Assembly: GCF_000342165.1 (NCBI RefSeq)
Contig: NZ_AMRV01000003.1
Span: 186,001 to 250,000 of the forward strand
Origin: Pacificimonas flava
GTDB lineage: Bacteria; Pseudomonadota; Alphaproteobacteria; Sphingomonadales; Sphingomonadaceae
DNA: 64,000 nucleotides
Reading direction: 5' to 3'
A program made the translations under genes and the position numbers. The notes under the pieces were generated by a model. The model saw only the letters and a program-made list of their open reading frames with translations, was not told the origin of the DNA and searched no databases. Below, piece by piece: positions 16,450 to 26,839 of this stretch. How positions within the stretch are numbered: the first letter of the stretch is position 1; every line of letters begins with the position of its first letter.

Positions 16450-17109
16450 CTAAGCGGAGTTTTCCTCACGGGGGATCGCAGTCTGCCGGTTCATCAGCAT
16501 CGGCCAGGCCTCTGCTAGAACACGCCATGCGGACCGCAGGAATACGGCCGCAATGAGAAGACCGATAACCAGATCAGGCCACGGCAACGCGGTTATCATG
16601 ACCGCGCCGCCGGCGAGAAGGACGCCGCCGTTGGCGATGAGATCATTGCGCGAGCATTCAAAGGAACTCGACATATTCACGTCTTGAGATCGGTAGCGCC
16701 ACAGAAGGCCGAAGCACGCGAGATTGACCGCCAGTGCCAAGCCGCCAAACATGAGCATTAGGGAGCCGGTGGGAGTTGCCCCGGAACTCACCTTGCTGAT
16801 CGCTTCCAGTATTATGAGGCCGCCGAAGATCAGGATAAAGCTGCCTTTGGCAACCGCCGCGCCGGCTTTCCAACGTGCGCTGCGCGCCATGGCGTAGAGG
16901 CTGAGACCGTAAACGAGAGCATCCCCGAGCATATCCACGGAATCGGCCATGAGCGCGGTGGAGTCTGCAGCAAGCCCGGCGCCGAATTCGGCGAGGAACA
17001 TCGCGGCGTTTAGGACCAGAACGATGATGAGCACACGCCTTTGGCGAGCGTTCTGCGCCAGTATTTCAAGTTCGCCGCTCTTGGCGGAACAGCAATCGGA
17101 CATGGTCAT
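16450..17109 (-). CDS. Compact CDF-superfamily cation transporter
   Basis: The 219-residue protein begins MTMSDCCSAKSGE, where a Cys pair may touch metal. It has five to six membrane helices, with CDF-like motifs STALMADSVDMLGDALVYGL (SVDxxxD in TM2) and SSSFECSRNDLIANGGVLLAG in TM5. It is the same short type as the protein at 9201-9818 and keeps more of the acidic site residues. Members of this branch are annotated as cation transporters near czc genes. It is encoded on the same strand as czcICBA, upstream of its promoter region. Its metal is unknown. Confidence 0.75.
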   Translation of the reverse strand: MTMSDCCSAKSGELEILAQNARQRRVLIIVLVLNAAMFLAEFGAGLAADSTALMADSVDMLGDALVYGLSLYAMARSARWKAGAAVAKGSFILIFGGLIILEAISKVSSGATPTGSLMLMFGGLALAVNLACFGLLWRYRSQDVNMSSSFECSRNDLIANGGVLLAGGAVMITALPWPDLVIGLLIAAVFLRSAWRVLAEAWPMLMNRQTAIPREENSA

Positions 17110-17412
17110 GAGCTAGTGCTGAGCCGTCGGCGGTTCAAGCGCTGAACCCGCCACGAGCACGCTCTCGTGCGTGCTGTAACTTCTGAGGATTGAGCGCTTG
17201 GGTGCGGCCGGTCTAGGGGGATAGGAGCCGGCCCGACCCTAGCAGGTACTCTGTTCAGCCAGTCGTGACGGGCTCAGTAAAAGGCCAATGAAGCGCTGGA
17301 ATTATGGTTCCATCTATTCTCCCATGCCGCCGCCAAATGGCTACTGCGCGGCCGCTGGCCAAGGATACTTTGCTGATGGGTTGCCGGTAGCACGCATTGA
17401 TTAGTGTCAGCT
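17110..17412. other. Intergenic region, no gene seen
   Basis: Some 300 bases between the CDF gene start and the acetolactate synthase-like gene stop. It contains short GC-rich inverted repeats (for example CTAGGG at about 17213 with CCCTAG at about 17237) and presumably the CDF promoter. No ORF or transposon remnant is recognised. Confidence 0.4.
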
Positions 17413-19053
17413 TTAGAAGGTGCAGACCCTTGCCCCGAGTTCGTCGATCAGCACTTTTTTGTTCTCCGAATAGTCGACGGGGAGGTCGATCACATGCACG
17501 CCGCCGCTTTCGAATGCTATATTGAGAATAGGGACGAGATCGTCGCTGCGCTCAATACGGTGGCCCGCCGCGCCGTAGCTTTGAGCATAGGCAACGAAGT
17601 CCGGATTGCCGAAGGTGAGTCCATAATCGGGAAAGCCGAGCTGATCCTGCTTCCAGCGAATCATGCCGTATGCGGCATCATTGAGGATGAGCACCACAAG
17701 ATCGAGATTGAGCCGCACCGCGGTTTCCAGTTCCTGCGAATTCATCATGAAACCGCCATCGCCGCAAATGGCGAGCACGCGCCGTCCGGGAGACAGCATG
17801 GCCGCCATCATCGCTGAGGGCAGGCCTGCTCCCATCGTGGCCAGCGCGTTGTCGACAAGAACGGTATTGGGTTCATGAGCGATGTAGTTTCGCGCAAACC
17901 AGATTTTGTAGATGCCATTATCGAGCGCGATGATATCCTTTGGGGCCAGGACCCGTCTTACATCCGCAACGACGCGCTGCGGTACCATCGGAAACCGGGT
18001 GTCATGACTTCCCTTCTGGACATGTACCGCAATTTCCTCGTGCAAAGTGTAATAATAAGTGCGGTCGCAATCGAGTTTGCCTTCAAGCCGCTGTCCCAGT
18101 CTCTCGACGGATTGCGCGATGTCGCCGATCACCTCCAGCTGCGGGAAATAAACCTGGTCGACTTCGGCGGCCTTGTAGTTGACGTGGATGACCGTTTTTC
18201 CATCCGGTTCCATGAAAAACGGCGGTTTTTCGACTACGTCATGGCCAATATTGACGATGAGATCGGCACGCTTGATGGCGCAGTGTACATAATCGCCCGA
18301 GGAAAGCGCCGCCGTGCCGAGATAGAGATCCGCGCTCTCGTCGACGACGCCCTTGCCCATTTGCGTAACGAAGAAAGGAAATTGCGTCTGCTCGACGAAT
18401 CTGCGCAGCGCACGCGAAGCACGGCGGCGGTTGGCTCCGGCGCCAATCAACAGGAGTGGACGTTCGGCAGCGGCGATGCGGCGAGCCGCTTCATCAAGCG
18501 CCGTATCTCCGGCAACGGCATAGCGGCGCGCGTGCGGAGGAATCACTGCCTCGCTGGTATCTTCGCCGGCAATATCCTCAGGCAGTTCCAGCAGAACGGC
18601 GCCCGGTCGCTCCTCCTCGGCGGATCGGAAGGCTTCACGCACCAGGGAAGGGATCCGGTTACCGTTGACGATCTGCGTGGCGGCTTTGCAAAGCGGCCGG
18701 AACAACGACACCACATCGACAATCTGGAACTGTGCCTGTTTCGATGACTTGATCGGTTTCTGTCCGGTAATGATCACGAGCGGGAAAGCTCCGAGAGCGG
18801 CATAGGCCGCCGGTGTGGCGAGGTTGCTTGCGCCCGGGCCCAGCGTTGCCATACAGACACCGGCCTTGCCTGTGAGGCGTCCATAAGTAGCCGCCATAAA
18901 CCCCGCGCCCTGTTCGTGGCGCGTCAGTATCAGTTTGATCGATGAAGTCCGCAGCGATTCGAGAAGGTCGAGATTTTCCTCTCCCGGTACGGCGAAGATA
19001 TACTCGACGCCTTCGGACTCCAGCGCGGCGACAAGGAGGTCGGATGCTTTCAT
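17413..19053 (-). CDS. Acetolactate synthase-like thiamine diphosphate enzyme
   Basis: The 546-residue protein has the three domains of ThDP decarboxylases. The N-terminal Pyr domain carries catalytic Glu47 in TRHEQGAGFMA and the GPGASN motif; a central domain follows; the C-terminal PP domain has the ThDP/Mg motif GDGGFMMNSQELETAVRLNL, continuing to NDAAYG. It resembles catabolic AlsS-type or IlvB-type acetolactate synthases, which condense two pyruvates. No IlvN regulatory subunit is adjacent, which favours an AlsS-like or other ThDP function. It stands alone between metal genes and has no obvious link with them. Glyoxylate carboligase or oxalyl-CoA decarboxylase relatives cannot be fully excluded. 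Confidence 0.78.
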   Translation of the reverse strand: MKASDLLVAALESEGVEYIFAVPGEENLDLLESLRTSSIKLILTRHEQGAGFMAATYGRLTGKAGVCMATLGPGASNLATPAAYAALGAFPLVIITGQKPIKSSKQAQFQIVDVVSLFRPLCKAATQIVNGNRIPSLVREAFRSAEEERPGAVLLELPEDIAGEDTSEAVIPPHARRYAVAGDTALDEAARRIAAAERPLLLIGAGANRRRASRALRRFVEQTQFPFFVTQMGKGVVDESADLYLGTAALSSGDYVHCAIKRADLIVNIGHDVVEKPPFFMEPDGKTVIHVNYKAAEVDQVYFPQLEVIGDIAQSVERLGQRLEGKLDCDRTYYYTLHEEIAVHVQKGSHDTRFPMVPQRVVADVRRVLAPKDIIALDNGIYKIWFARNYIAHEPNTVLVDNALATMGAGLPSAMMAAMLSPGRRVLAICGDGGFMMNSQELETAVRLNLDLVVLILNDAAYGMIRWKQDQLGFPDYGLTFGNPDFVAYAQSYGAAGHRIERSDDLVPILNIAFESGGVHVIDLPVDYSENKKVLIDELGARVCTF

Positions 19054-19221
19054 CTACCTGATAGCCCTTCTGATACATCGGCCAGAATGTTCGCGGTCAG
19101 TCCGATTTCGGCAATCTGTGTCTACGCCAACCGAAGACAGCCTTTCTGTACCTGGTATGAGAGACAGTCGCCCCCGAGAATTCTTATTCGCTCGTCTTCA
19201 ATGAAGAACGCGTTCGTCCGT

Positions 19222-20760
19222 TCAGCGCGTTACAACGAACTGCCCCATCATGCCGGCGTCTTCATGCTCCAAAATGTGGCAATGATACATGTAGGGAAGG
19301 TCGGGGTCGGCATAGTCCTCGAAGCGCAGCAGCAGCCGGACGCTTTCGCGCGAATTGACAACCACAGTGTCTTTCAGCCCCTGCTCACCCGCCGGCGGGG
19401 GCTTTCCGTCCCTGTCGAGGATGCGGAACTGCACATCATGGATGTGGAACGGGTGCGCCATCATCGAAGCGTTTTCGATTTGCCATATCTCCCATTCGTT
19501 CATGGGCACGCGCTCGTCGATCCGCTGCATGTCCATGGATTTCCCGTTGATCGTAAAGCCGCCCATCATGCCCATGCCCATGTCGAGCACGAAGCGGCGC
19601 TGACGAACGGCCACCGAAGCGTCGGCAGCAGGCAGGCTGACCAGTTGCCGCGGCAGCGATGCGCCCCGGCGCCGTGAGATGCCTGGCAGGATATCCAGCA
19701 CGCCAAAATCGCTGCCGCCGCCCATGCCGCCATCCAGGCGCTCACGTCCCATCATCCCCCTTCCCATCATTCCGCCGCCCATGCCCATATTTCCGGCACT
19801 ACGGGCTCGCAGTTCGGCTGCCCGGCCATCGCTCAGGTCGACGACTATTTGTGCCCGCTCACCGGGTGCCAGAAGTACGCTCTTCGAGTGCAACGGGCGC
19901 TCCAGCAGACCGCCATCGCTGGCGATCAAATGGAAGCTGCGCGCATCGCTGAAAGAGAAGCTATAGAAGCGGGCGTTCGAGCCGTTGAGGACCCGCAGGC
20001 GCAGACGGTCGCTGGCGGCCTCGAACACGGAATCGACGGTGCCGTTCACGAGCAGCGTGTCGCCCCGCGCTCCCATCATTCGGCTATGCATTGATGCCGA
20101 ATAGACGAAGCTGCCGTCAGACGAAAAGGCGCGATCCTGCACCACAAGGGGGATATCGTCGACGCCGTATTCATTCGGCAGATCGAGCCGCTCGCTCTCG
20201 TCATCCCGCACATAGATGGCGCCGGCCAAACCGGCATACACCTGCGGACCGGCACGCTGGTGGGCATGTGAATGGTACCAGAATAGCGAAGCGCGTTGAC
20301 GCACTTCGAACGCCGGCGACCAGGTCTCGCCAGGGGCCACAGGCTGATGAGGTCCGCCGTCGGCGGCAGCGGGCAGATGGAAACCGTGCCAGTGAAGCGT
20401 TGCAATCTCGACAAGCTCGCTGCGAACGTTCATCCGCACCTTGTCACCTCGCCTCATTTCGAGCGTCGGGCCCAGAAATTACTGGTTGATATCGATCGTT
20501 GGCGTGGTAACGCCTTCGAAGAAACTGGCGCCGCCGCGCTGAAGTGTGAGATCGTATACTCGCACGCCGTTTTCGCGCGCGCCGCTATAAAGCGGGGGCA
20601 CCGACAGCGCCTTACGGTCTTCCGGTCGCCGCGGGCTTTCCGTTTGCCGCTCGCACGCGGCAAGGCTGCCGGTAGCAAGGCTTGCGCCCGCAGCGCCGAG
20701 AAGTCGCAACGCTCCGCGGCGCGTCCAGGGCGGCGAGACAAGGCGACATCCGCCCGTCAT
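19222..20760 (-). pseudogene. CueO-like multicopper oxidase interrupted by an in-frame TAA
   Basis: The gene would encode about 512 residues. It begins with a Tat-type signal (TRRGALRLLGAAGASLATG, with a possible lipobox LAAC). The reading frame then meets TAA at 20479-20481 in the order PTIDINQ-stop-FLGPTLEMRRGDKV and continues, in the same frame, to a full oxidase. All copper motifs are downstream: LHWHGFH, WYHSHAH, MAHPFHIHD and YHCHILEHEDAGMM. A Met-rich insert (MGMGGGMMGRGMMGRE) is typical of CueO-type copper oxidases. The next in-frame ATG at 20457 has no ribosome-binding site and would give a product with no export signal. This is a nonsense mutation, a read error or a recoded stop; no frameshift is needed. 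Confidence 0.85.
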
Positions 20761-20882
20761 TTCGATCGCAGATATCTTATAAAGGCCGCAATCCCGAGCA
20801 CGAGGAATACCACGGTTAACAACCAGACAAGCCCCATGCCGATCATCATACCGCCGCCCATAGCCATGCCGCCGTCCATCAT
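20757..20882 (-). CDS. Small Met-rich single-span membrane protein, 41 residues
   Basis: The frame begins MMDGGMAMGGGMMIGMG and continues through one membrane helix (LVWLLTVVFLVLGIAAFI) to a basic end, RYLRSK. AGGAG lies seven bases before the ATG at 20882. Its stop overlaps the ATG of the multicopper oxidase by three bases, so it is part of the cus/oxidase operon. Short Met- and Gly-rich membrane peptides of this sort occur in copper operons and may bind Cu(I) or assist a pump, but no function is proven. It is too short for ordinary ORF calling and easily missed. Confidence 0.72.
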   Translation of the reverse strand: MMDGGMAMGGGMMIGMGLVWLLTVVFLVLGIAAFIRYLRSK

Positions 20883-20895
20883 CTTCGTTCTCCTT

Positions 20896-23800
20896 CTATG
20901 ATCCTGCCGGAACCATTTCCGCGTCAGGCACCTTTCCCTCGGCGGGCCTCAGCCGCTTGACGCCGATCAGTTTGTAAATGGCGGGCATGACGAGCAGCGA
21001 AAGGAACGGCGCTGTCAGCATGCCGCCGATCATCGGCGCGGCGAGCCGCTGCATGACTTCCGCCCCGGTGCCGGTACCGATCAGCAGCGGGAACAGCCCC
21101 GCGAGTATGACCGCCACCGTCATAGCCTTGGGCCGGACGCGCAGAACCGCGCCGTCCATGAGCGCTTCGTCGAGATCTTCCGGTTCCGAGAAACGGTTTT
21201 TTGCGGCTCTCTCCTCTATGGCGCGGTCGAGGTAGACGAGCATCACGACCCCGAACTCCGCGGCCAAGCCGGCAAGCGCAATGAACCCGACTGTCGTCGC
21301 CACCGACACGGCGTGACCGAGCAGGTAGACGAGCCATACCCCGCCAACGAGCGCGAATGGCAGGGTCAGAAGCACGATGGCCGGCTGCCGGACACGCTTG
21401 AAGGCCAGGAAAAGCAGCAGGAAGATGATCGCGATCGTCGCCGGCACGACCCACTTCATGCGCTCAGCCGCGCGCTGGGCGTATTCGAACTGCCCAGACC
21501 AGGCGACCGCATATCCGGGCGGCAGGTCGACGGCAGCGGCGACCGCCTCTTTTGCCTCGCCGACATAGCCGACGACATCGCGGCCGCGAACATCCACATA
21601 AACCCATACCGAGGGCTGTCCGCCCTCGCTCTTGATCATCGCGGGGCCGTCCTGAATGTTGACATCCGCCACTGTGTCCAGCGTCACGATGGCGCCGGAC
21701 GGCGCTACGATCGGCAGATCACGCAGCGCCCCCGGACTGTCGCGCAGTTCCCGCGGAAAGCGAACATTGATGGGGAACCGGGCCAGACCGTCCACCTTCT
21801 CACCGATTTTCGCACCGCCCACCGCAAGCGCGGCTGTGGTCTGCACGTCCTCGACCGAGAGGCCGTAGCGGGCGGCGGCCAGCCGGTCGATGTCGATATC
21901 GATGTACCGCCCCCCCGCGATGCGGTCGGAGATCGCGGACGCAGTGCCCGCTACCGGCTTCAAGGCGCTTTCGATCTCGGTCCCCAGGCGCTGTAGAGTA
22001 TTGAGGTCCGGTCCGGAAATCTTCACGCCGACAGGTGTCTTGATCCCCGTGGCCAGCATGTCGATACGATTGCGGATGGGTTCGACCCAGACATTGGCCA
22101 GTCCCGGGATTTTCAGTTTCCGGTCGAGCTCGTCGATAATCTTGTCCTTGGTCATGCCCGGGCGCCACTCATCCTTGGGCTTGAACTGGATCGTCGTCTC
22201 GAACATGGCGAGCGGCGCGGGATCGGTCGCAGTATCGGCGCGGCCCGCTTTGCCGAAAACAGTATCCACCTCGGGGACCGTCTTGATGATCCGGTCGCTT
22301 ATCTGGAGCAGTTCCGAAGCCTTCGAGGCCGGAAGCCCTGGCAGTGCCGTCGGCATATAGAGAAGGTCGCCTTCATCCAGCGGCGGCATGAACTCGCCGC
22401 CAAGCTGGCTGGCCGGAAAGGCCGTAGCGAGGAGCGCGGCCAACGCTATTCCGAGTGTCAGTTTGGGAAACCGCAGTACCGTGCTGAGCGCCGGCCGGTA
22501 CATGCGGATGAGCCAGCGGTTGACGGGGTTCTCATTTTCGGGACGTATTTTGCCCTTGATGAAATAGGTCATGAGGACCGGAACGAGCGTCACGGACAAA
22601 CCGGCGGCCGCTGCCATCGCGTAGGTCTTCGTAAACGCCAGCGGCTTGAACAGTCGCCCCTCCTGACCTTCCAGTGTAAAAATCGGGATGAACGACAATG
22701 TGATGATGAGGAGCGAGAAGAACAGGGCTGGCCCGACTTCGACGGCCGCATCGACGAGAACGGCGCGGCGGCGGCGTTCGCTAAGCTCTCCTTCCGCCGC
22801 CCGCGCATGTTCGAGCTTCTTGTGAGCATTCTCAATCATGACGATGGCCGCATCGACCATCGCGCCGATGGCGATGGCGATGCCGCCAAGCGACATGATA
22901 TTCGCATTAACACCCTGGAACCGCATGACGATGAAGGCCGCGAGAATACCCAGCGGCAGTGTCAGGATCGCCACAAGCGAAGAGCGAAGATGCATCAGAA
23001 ACAGCGCCGTCACCACCGCTACGACGATGAATTCCTCAGCCAGCTTCTCCCACAAATTCTCAACGGCGTTGTTGATGAGTTCGGTACGATCATAGACCGT
23101 GACGATCTCCACGCCCTCCGGCAGACTGGTTTTCAGCGTCTCGAGCCTGGCCTTCACATTGGCAATCACTTCGAGGGTATTGGCGCCGGGCCGCACGACG
23201 ATGATGCCGCCGACCACCTCACCCTGGCCGTTCAGTTCCGCAATACCACGGCGAAAACCGGGAACGATCTGTACGCGCGCAACATCCCCTACCGTAACGG
23301 GCGTACCGCCTGAACTCACGGCGAGCGGAATACGGCGAAAATCTTCGAGCGTTTCCAGATATCCGCCGACGCGAACCATATATTCGGCTTCGCCGCTTTC
23401 GATGATTGCGCCGCCGGTTTCATCGTTCGCTTCTTCGACGGCGTCGACAATCTGCTGCGCGGAGACCCGGTAGAGCTGCATACGCTCCGGGTCGATCTGC
23501 ACCTGAAAAGCCTGCACCATGCCGCCCAGAGTCGGCACTTCAGCAACGCCCTGCACTTCCTGCAGCTTGAACTTCAGGAACCAGTCCTGAATAGCGCGAA
23601 GCTGACCAAGGTCATGCTGGCCCGTTCGGTCGACCAGCGCATATTGAAAGGCCCAGCCAACACCCGTGGCGTCGGGCCCCAGCGCCGGCGAAACCCCTTT
23701 CGGCAGCCGGTCCGACGCCTGGCTGAGATATTCCAGCGTTCGCGACCGCGCCCAGTACAGATCCGTTCCGTCCTCGAAGAGCACGGTGACGTAGGAATCG

Positions 23801-24066
23801 CCAAAAAAGGAAAATCCCCTGACAGCCTTCACCTTGGGCACCGAGAGCATCGTCGTCGCCAGCGGGTATGTCACCTGCTCTTCGACGATCTGCGGGGCCT
23901 GGCCGGCATAGGGTGTGCGGACGATGACCTGAACGTCCGAGAGATCGGGAATGGCATCGAGAGGCGTGCGGGAAACCGCGAAAAGACCGGCAGCCGCAAT
24001 AAAGGCGCAGGCCAGCAGCACCATGAAACGGTTATTCGCCGACCAGCGGATGAGAGAGGCAATCAA
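20896..24066 (-). CDS. cusA: CusA-type copper/silver RND efflux pump
   Basis: The 1056-residue inner-membrane pump has the HME4 (Cu/Ag) TM4 signature [25 protein letters not shown], which separates it from the HME1 CzcA elsewhere in the window. Other RND landmarks are [14 protein letters not shown] after TM1 and [30 protein letters not shown] in the second half. It moves Cu(I)/Ag(I) from periplasm or cytoplasm through the CusB adaptor and the outer-membrane channel. Its start overlaps the cusB stop by four bases. The small Met-rich gene follows 14 bases after its stop. Confidence 0.93.
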   Translation of the reverse strand: MIASLIRWSANNRFMVLLACAFIAAAGLFAVSRTPLDAIPDLSDVQVIVRTPYAGQAPQIVEEQVTYPLATTMLSVPKVKAVRGFSFFGDSYVTVLFEDGTDLYWARSRTLEYLSQASDRLPKGVSPALGPDATGVGWAFQYALVDRTGQHDLGQLRAIQDWFLKFKLQEVQGVAEVPTLGGMVQAFQVQIDPERMQLYRVSAQQIVDAVEEANDETGGAIIESGEAEYMVRVGGYLETLEDFRRIPLAVSSGGTPVTVGDVARVQIVPGFRRGIAELNGQGEVVGGIIVVRPGANTLEVIANVKARLETLKTSLPEGVEIVTVYDRTELINNAVENLWEKLAEEFIVVAVVTALFLMHLRSSLVAILTLPLGILAAFIVMRFQGVNANIMSLGGIAIAIGAMVDAAIVMIENAHKKLEHARAAEGELSERRRRAVLVDAAVEVGPALFFSLLIITLSFIPIFTLEGQEGRLFKPLAFTKTYAMAAAAGLSVTLVPVLMTYFIKGKIRPENENPVNRWLIRMYRPALSTVLRFPKLTLGIALAALLATAFPASQLGGEFMPPLDEGDLLYMPTALPGLPASKASELLQISDRIIKTVPEVDTVFGKAGRADTATDPAPLAMFETTIQFKPKDEWRPGMTKDKIIDELDRKLKIPGLANVWVEPIRNRIDMLATGIKTPVGVKISGPDLNTLQRLGTEIESALKPVAGTASAISDRIAGGRYIDIDIDRLAAARYGLSVEDVQTTAALAVGGAKIGEKVDGLARFPINVRFPRELRDSPGALRDLPIVAPSGAIVTLDTVADVNIQDGPAMIKSEGGQPSVWVYVDVRGRDVVGYVGEAKEAVAAAVDLPPGYAVAWSGQFEYAQRAAERMKWVVPATIAIIFLLLFLAFKRVRQPAIVLLTLPFALVGGVWLVYLLGHAVSVATTVGFIALAGLAAEFGVVMLVYLDRAIEERAAKNRFSEPEDLDEALMDGAVLRVRPKAMTVAVILAGLFPLLIGTGTGAEVMQRLAAPMIGGMLTAPFLSLLVMPAIYKLIGVKRLRPAEGKVPDAEMVPAGS

Positions 24067-25568
24067 GAGCCGTCTCCCTCTTCGATAGCCTGGATGACGT
24101 AGGTCCCATCTTCCGGACCTTCGGCAAAGGTAAAGCGCACCTTGCCTCCACGCTGCAATCCGCGCAGCTGCACGTCATCTCTGACGCCGAACGCCATGGT
24201 CATTGCCGGCCAGCGAAGCTCTGGCACGGGTCCGTGCGAGATGGTTATCTGCCTGTCTCCAGGATCGAGCGCCGTGACCTTGCCGCTCGTCTGGAAGACA
24301 GCCGTTTCGTCAGGAGCGGGTGCGGATTCCAGTCTTGCCACCAGACCCGAGAGCTGCGCCTCGGAATCGATAAGGAACTGGCCAGACAGGACGATTTCCT
24401 GGCCCTCTTCCAAACCGGCAAGGATTTCCGTCCTTTCGCCCGCTTCGCGCCCCACTTCTACCAGCACTGGCCGGAAGGCGCCGTCTTTCTCTACGATGAC
24501 AATATCGCGCTCACCCGTCCGAATGACGGCCTCACTGGGCACGGTCAGCGCCGATCCTCCTGTGCCGCCGATCGTCATGTTGGCGAACATCCCCGCCTTC
24601 AGCTTGAGACCGGGATTGGACAGGGTGACCCGCACGCGGGCGGTGCGCGCCTGGGCATCCAGCGTAGGATAGATGTAATCCACCTGCCCCGTGCGGCTTT
24701 CGCCGGGATAAGCCGGAAAGGTCAATTCGACCGGCAGGCCGGTCTTGATCTGTCCTAGCGCTGCTTCCGGCACATCGGCGATGGCCCAGACCTGCGAAAG
24801 ATCGGCAACGGTCATGATCGACTGTCCCGCGGACACCCGCGCTCCGGGTAAGGCACCTATTTCAGTCACAACCCCGGAAACCGGCGCAAACACGGCATAG
24901 GTTCGCTGCGGCGTTCCGCCCTTTGCAAGTGCGCCGATCGCCCGGTCGGGTAGCCCGAGAAGCCGCAATCTGCTGCGCGCGGCGCCCTTTAGACTCGCCG
25001 GCGCAACCTCTGCAGACATTTGCATCAGGGCGGCATATTCCGCCTGTGCCTCGAGCAGTTCGGGCGCGTAGATAGTCGCCAAATTCTGCCCTCGCCGTAC
25101 CGGCTCGCCGGCAGCCCTTACGGAAAGCCCTTCGACATAGCCCGGTGTCAGGGTCTGCACCTCGGCAATGCGGCGTTCGTCGATCTCGATCCTGCCGACG
25201 GCTTCGACCTCCGCGGCAAAATCGGTGCGCTCCGCCTGCCCGGTTCGAATGCCAAGACTCTGGACCATCGCCGGTGATACGCGGACGCCGCCAGCCGCCT
25301 CATCGGCATATTTCGGAACTAGCTGCATATCCATGAAGGGCGACTTGCCCGGCTTATCGAAACGCTGGCCCGGCACCATCGGATCGTACCAGTACAGAAC
25401 CTCGCGCCCGTCATCGGCACCGCCTGGCGCGGCGGCTTCGGCGGCCATGTCGGACGCATCTTCAGAATCGAACGCGGCCCCGAGGAGGAAGCCGGCGCCC
25501 CCGGCGGCGAGAGCAAACGCTGCTCCAGCCGCAAGCAGAATTCCATGCCGCTTCGTCATGCCGTGCAC
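24063..25568 (-). CDS. cusB: CusB-type membrane fusion protein with fused CusF domain
   Basis: This 501-residue adaptor has an N-terminal anchor ([25 protein letters not shown]), a heavy-metal-binding domain ([30 protein letters not shown]), then the barrel-sandwich, hairpin and beta-barrel domains. Its C-terminal 75 residues form a CusF-like domain ([31 protein letters not shown]) with His, Trp and two Met at the CusF spacing (H-x7-W-x2-M-x-M). CusF hands Cu(I)/Ag(I) to CusB, so the fusion places chaperone and adaptor in one chain. A separate CusF-like lipoprotein is also encoded upstream. The gene overlaps cusA by four bases and the channel gene by 13. Confidence 0.92.
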   Translation of the reverse strand: MHGMTKRHGILLAAGAAFALAAGGAGFLLGAAFDSEDASDMAAEAAAPGGADDGREVLYWYDPMVPGQRFDKPGKSPFMDMQLVPKYADEAAGGVRVSPAMVQSLGIRTGQAERTDFAAEVEAVGRIEIDERRIAEVQTLTPGYVEGLSVRAAGEPVRRGQNLATIYAPELLEAQAEYAALMQMSAEVAPASLKGAARSRLRLLGLPDRAIGALAKGGTPQRTYAVFAPVSGVVTEIGALPGARVSAGQSIMTVADLSQVWAIADVPEAALGQIKTGLPVELTFPAYPGESRTGQVDYIYPTLDAQARTARVRVTLSNPGLKLKAGMFANMTIGGTGGSALTVPSEAVIRTGERDIVIVEKDGAFRPVLVEVGREAGERTEILAGLEEGQEIVLSGQFLIDSEAQLSGLVARLESAPAPDETAVFQTSGKVTALDPGDRQITISHGPVPELRWPAMTMAFGVRDDVQLRGLQRGGKVRFTFAEGPEDGTYVIQAIEEGDGS

Positions 25569-26833
25569 TCCCCTGTGTAGTAGAGTAGCTCTGCGGTAGC
25601 GCGGGACAGGGCCGCACGCTCTGCGACGGCCTGGACTGCCGCGTCGGTGGTGCGCTCACTGGCGACCTGAACATTTTCCAGGTTGCCGCCACCCGCGGCA
25701 AACCGCGCCTCCAGAGCCTGCTCCGCGCCGCGCAGCGCTGGCAGGGTCTCACGGACCGTTGCCGTCAATCTGGCCTCGGCGGCATCCCATTCGGCCCAGC
25801 TTTGCGAGAAAGCTGCCTCCAGCATACGCCGGGTATCCTGCCTGCGGTCCTGTGCAGCCGCGGCCAGAAATGACGCCTCGGCAATGCGCCGGTTTTGCAG
25901 TTTATCCTTGTTGAACGGCAGCTCGATGGAAACCTGTAGGGTGAACAGGTCGCCAAGATTGTTCCGCTGACCGTACATGGCCGACCAGCCCCAGTCCGGC
26001 AGCCGGTCTGCGCGGGCAACATCGGTAGCGCGGTCGGCGACCGTGATGCGGGCGTCTTCCACGCCAAGAAGAGGATGATCCGGCAGTTCCGCCTCCGCCT
26101 CCTGGCGCGATGCGGGCCGGCAAACCGGCAGAGCGGGTTCGAGTTCTCGACCGGCCGCTGCGCCGATCCATCTGGCGAGCTCGGCCCGCGCCGCTTCTTC
26201 CTTCGATTGTTCCGCAAGACTTTGCCCGCGAATTGAGGAAATCTCTGCTCTGATCGCGATCGCATCGGCAGCAGCCGCGCCGCCGGTGGCAATACGCGCC
26301 TCGATAGCCTGGCGGCGCGCATTCAGCTTGTCCGTCAGGTCTTCGTAGAGCCTTCGCGATTGCTGGGCCTCGATGATCGAAGCCCAGGATAACATGACCT
26401 CGCGGCGGATACGCCGGGCAAGAAGCTCCTGTTCCGCCAGCGATACCGCGCCCTCGGCTCGCAGGCGGGCAGCGGCAGCGTTTCGCTTTTCGCCGCGCAC
26501 CTGCCGCCTTTCTATACCGATCGACTTCATCGTCATCATCGCCGTATCGAAAGAGAAAGCGCCGCCGCCGGTCACCGGTAGATTTCGCACTGCCAGAACG
26601 AGTTCGGGATCGGGCAGTTGCCGCGCCGCCACGGCAGCCTCCGCTGCTGCATCCGCAGTCCGTTCATAGGCGGTCAGTGCGGGCTGCCTGGTGAGCGCCA
26701 GATCCACCGCGCCGTTCAGTGAAAGCGGCTGCGCAGCCGCAGCCGCAGCCGCAGCCGCAGCCGCAGCCGCGGGCATTGTTACCGCCGCCGCGCTCAGGAG
26801 AAACCTGACGGTCCATTCGTGCATCTTTTTCAT
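25556..26833 (-). CDS. cusC: CusC-like outer-membrane efflux channel (TolC family)
   Basis: The 425-residue protein has a signal peptide with a run of Ala encoded by a hexanucleotide repeat, followed by two OEP repeats (LPDPELVLAVRNLPV near 75-90, then QVSIELPFNKDKLQNRRIAEAS). It makes the outer-membrane tunnel of the Cus pump. It is the gene just upstream of cusB and overlaps it by 13 bases, as the C-terminal ECTA codons run into the CusB start. The channel lacks an obvious lipobox after the Ala run. Start is ATG 26833 or the in-frame ATG 9 bases later. Confidence 0.85.
   Translation of the reverse strand: MKKMHEWTVRFLLSAAAVTMPAAAAAAAAAAAAAQPLSLNGAVDLALTRQPALTAYERTADAAAEAAVAARQLPDPELVLAVRNLPVTGGGAFSFDTAMMTMKSIGIERRQVRGEKRNAAAARLRAEGAVSLAEQELLARRIRREVMLSWASIIEAQQSRRLYEDLTDKLNARRQAIEARIATGGAAAADAIAIRAEISSIRGQSLAEQSKEEAARAELARWIGAAAGRELEPALPVCRPASRQEAEAELPDHPLLGVEDARITVADRATDVARADRLPDWGWSAMYGQRNNLGDLFTLQVSIELPFNKDKLQNRRIAEASFLAAAAQDRRQDTRRMLEAAFSQSWAEWDAAEARLTATVRETLPALRGAEQALEARFAAGGGNLENVQVASERTTDAAVQAVAERAALSRATAELLYYTGECTA
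26734..26769 (-). repeat. Hexanucleotide repeat (CAGCCG)6 in a signal peptide
   Basis: Six perfect tandem copies of CAGCCG lie in the cusC-like signal sequence, with partial copies at both ends; they encode a run of alanines. Copy-number slippage would change the signal peptide by two residues per unit without a frameshift. Confidence 0.9.
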
Positions 26834-26839
26834 GACGGC

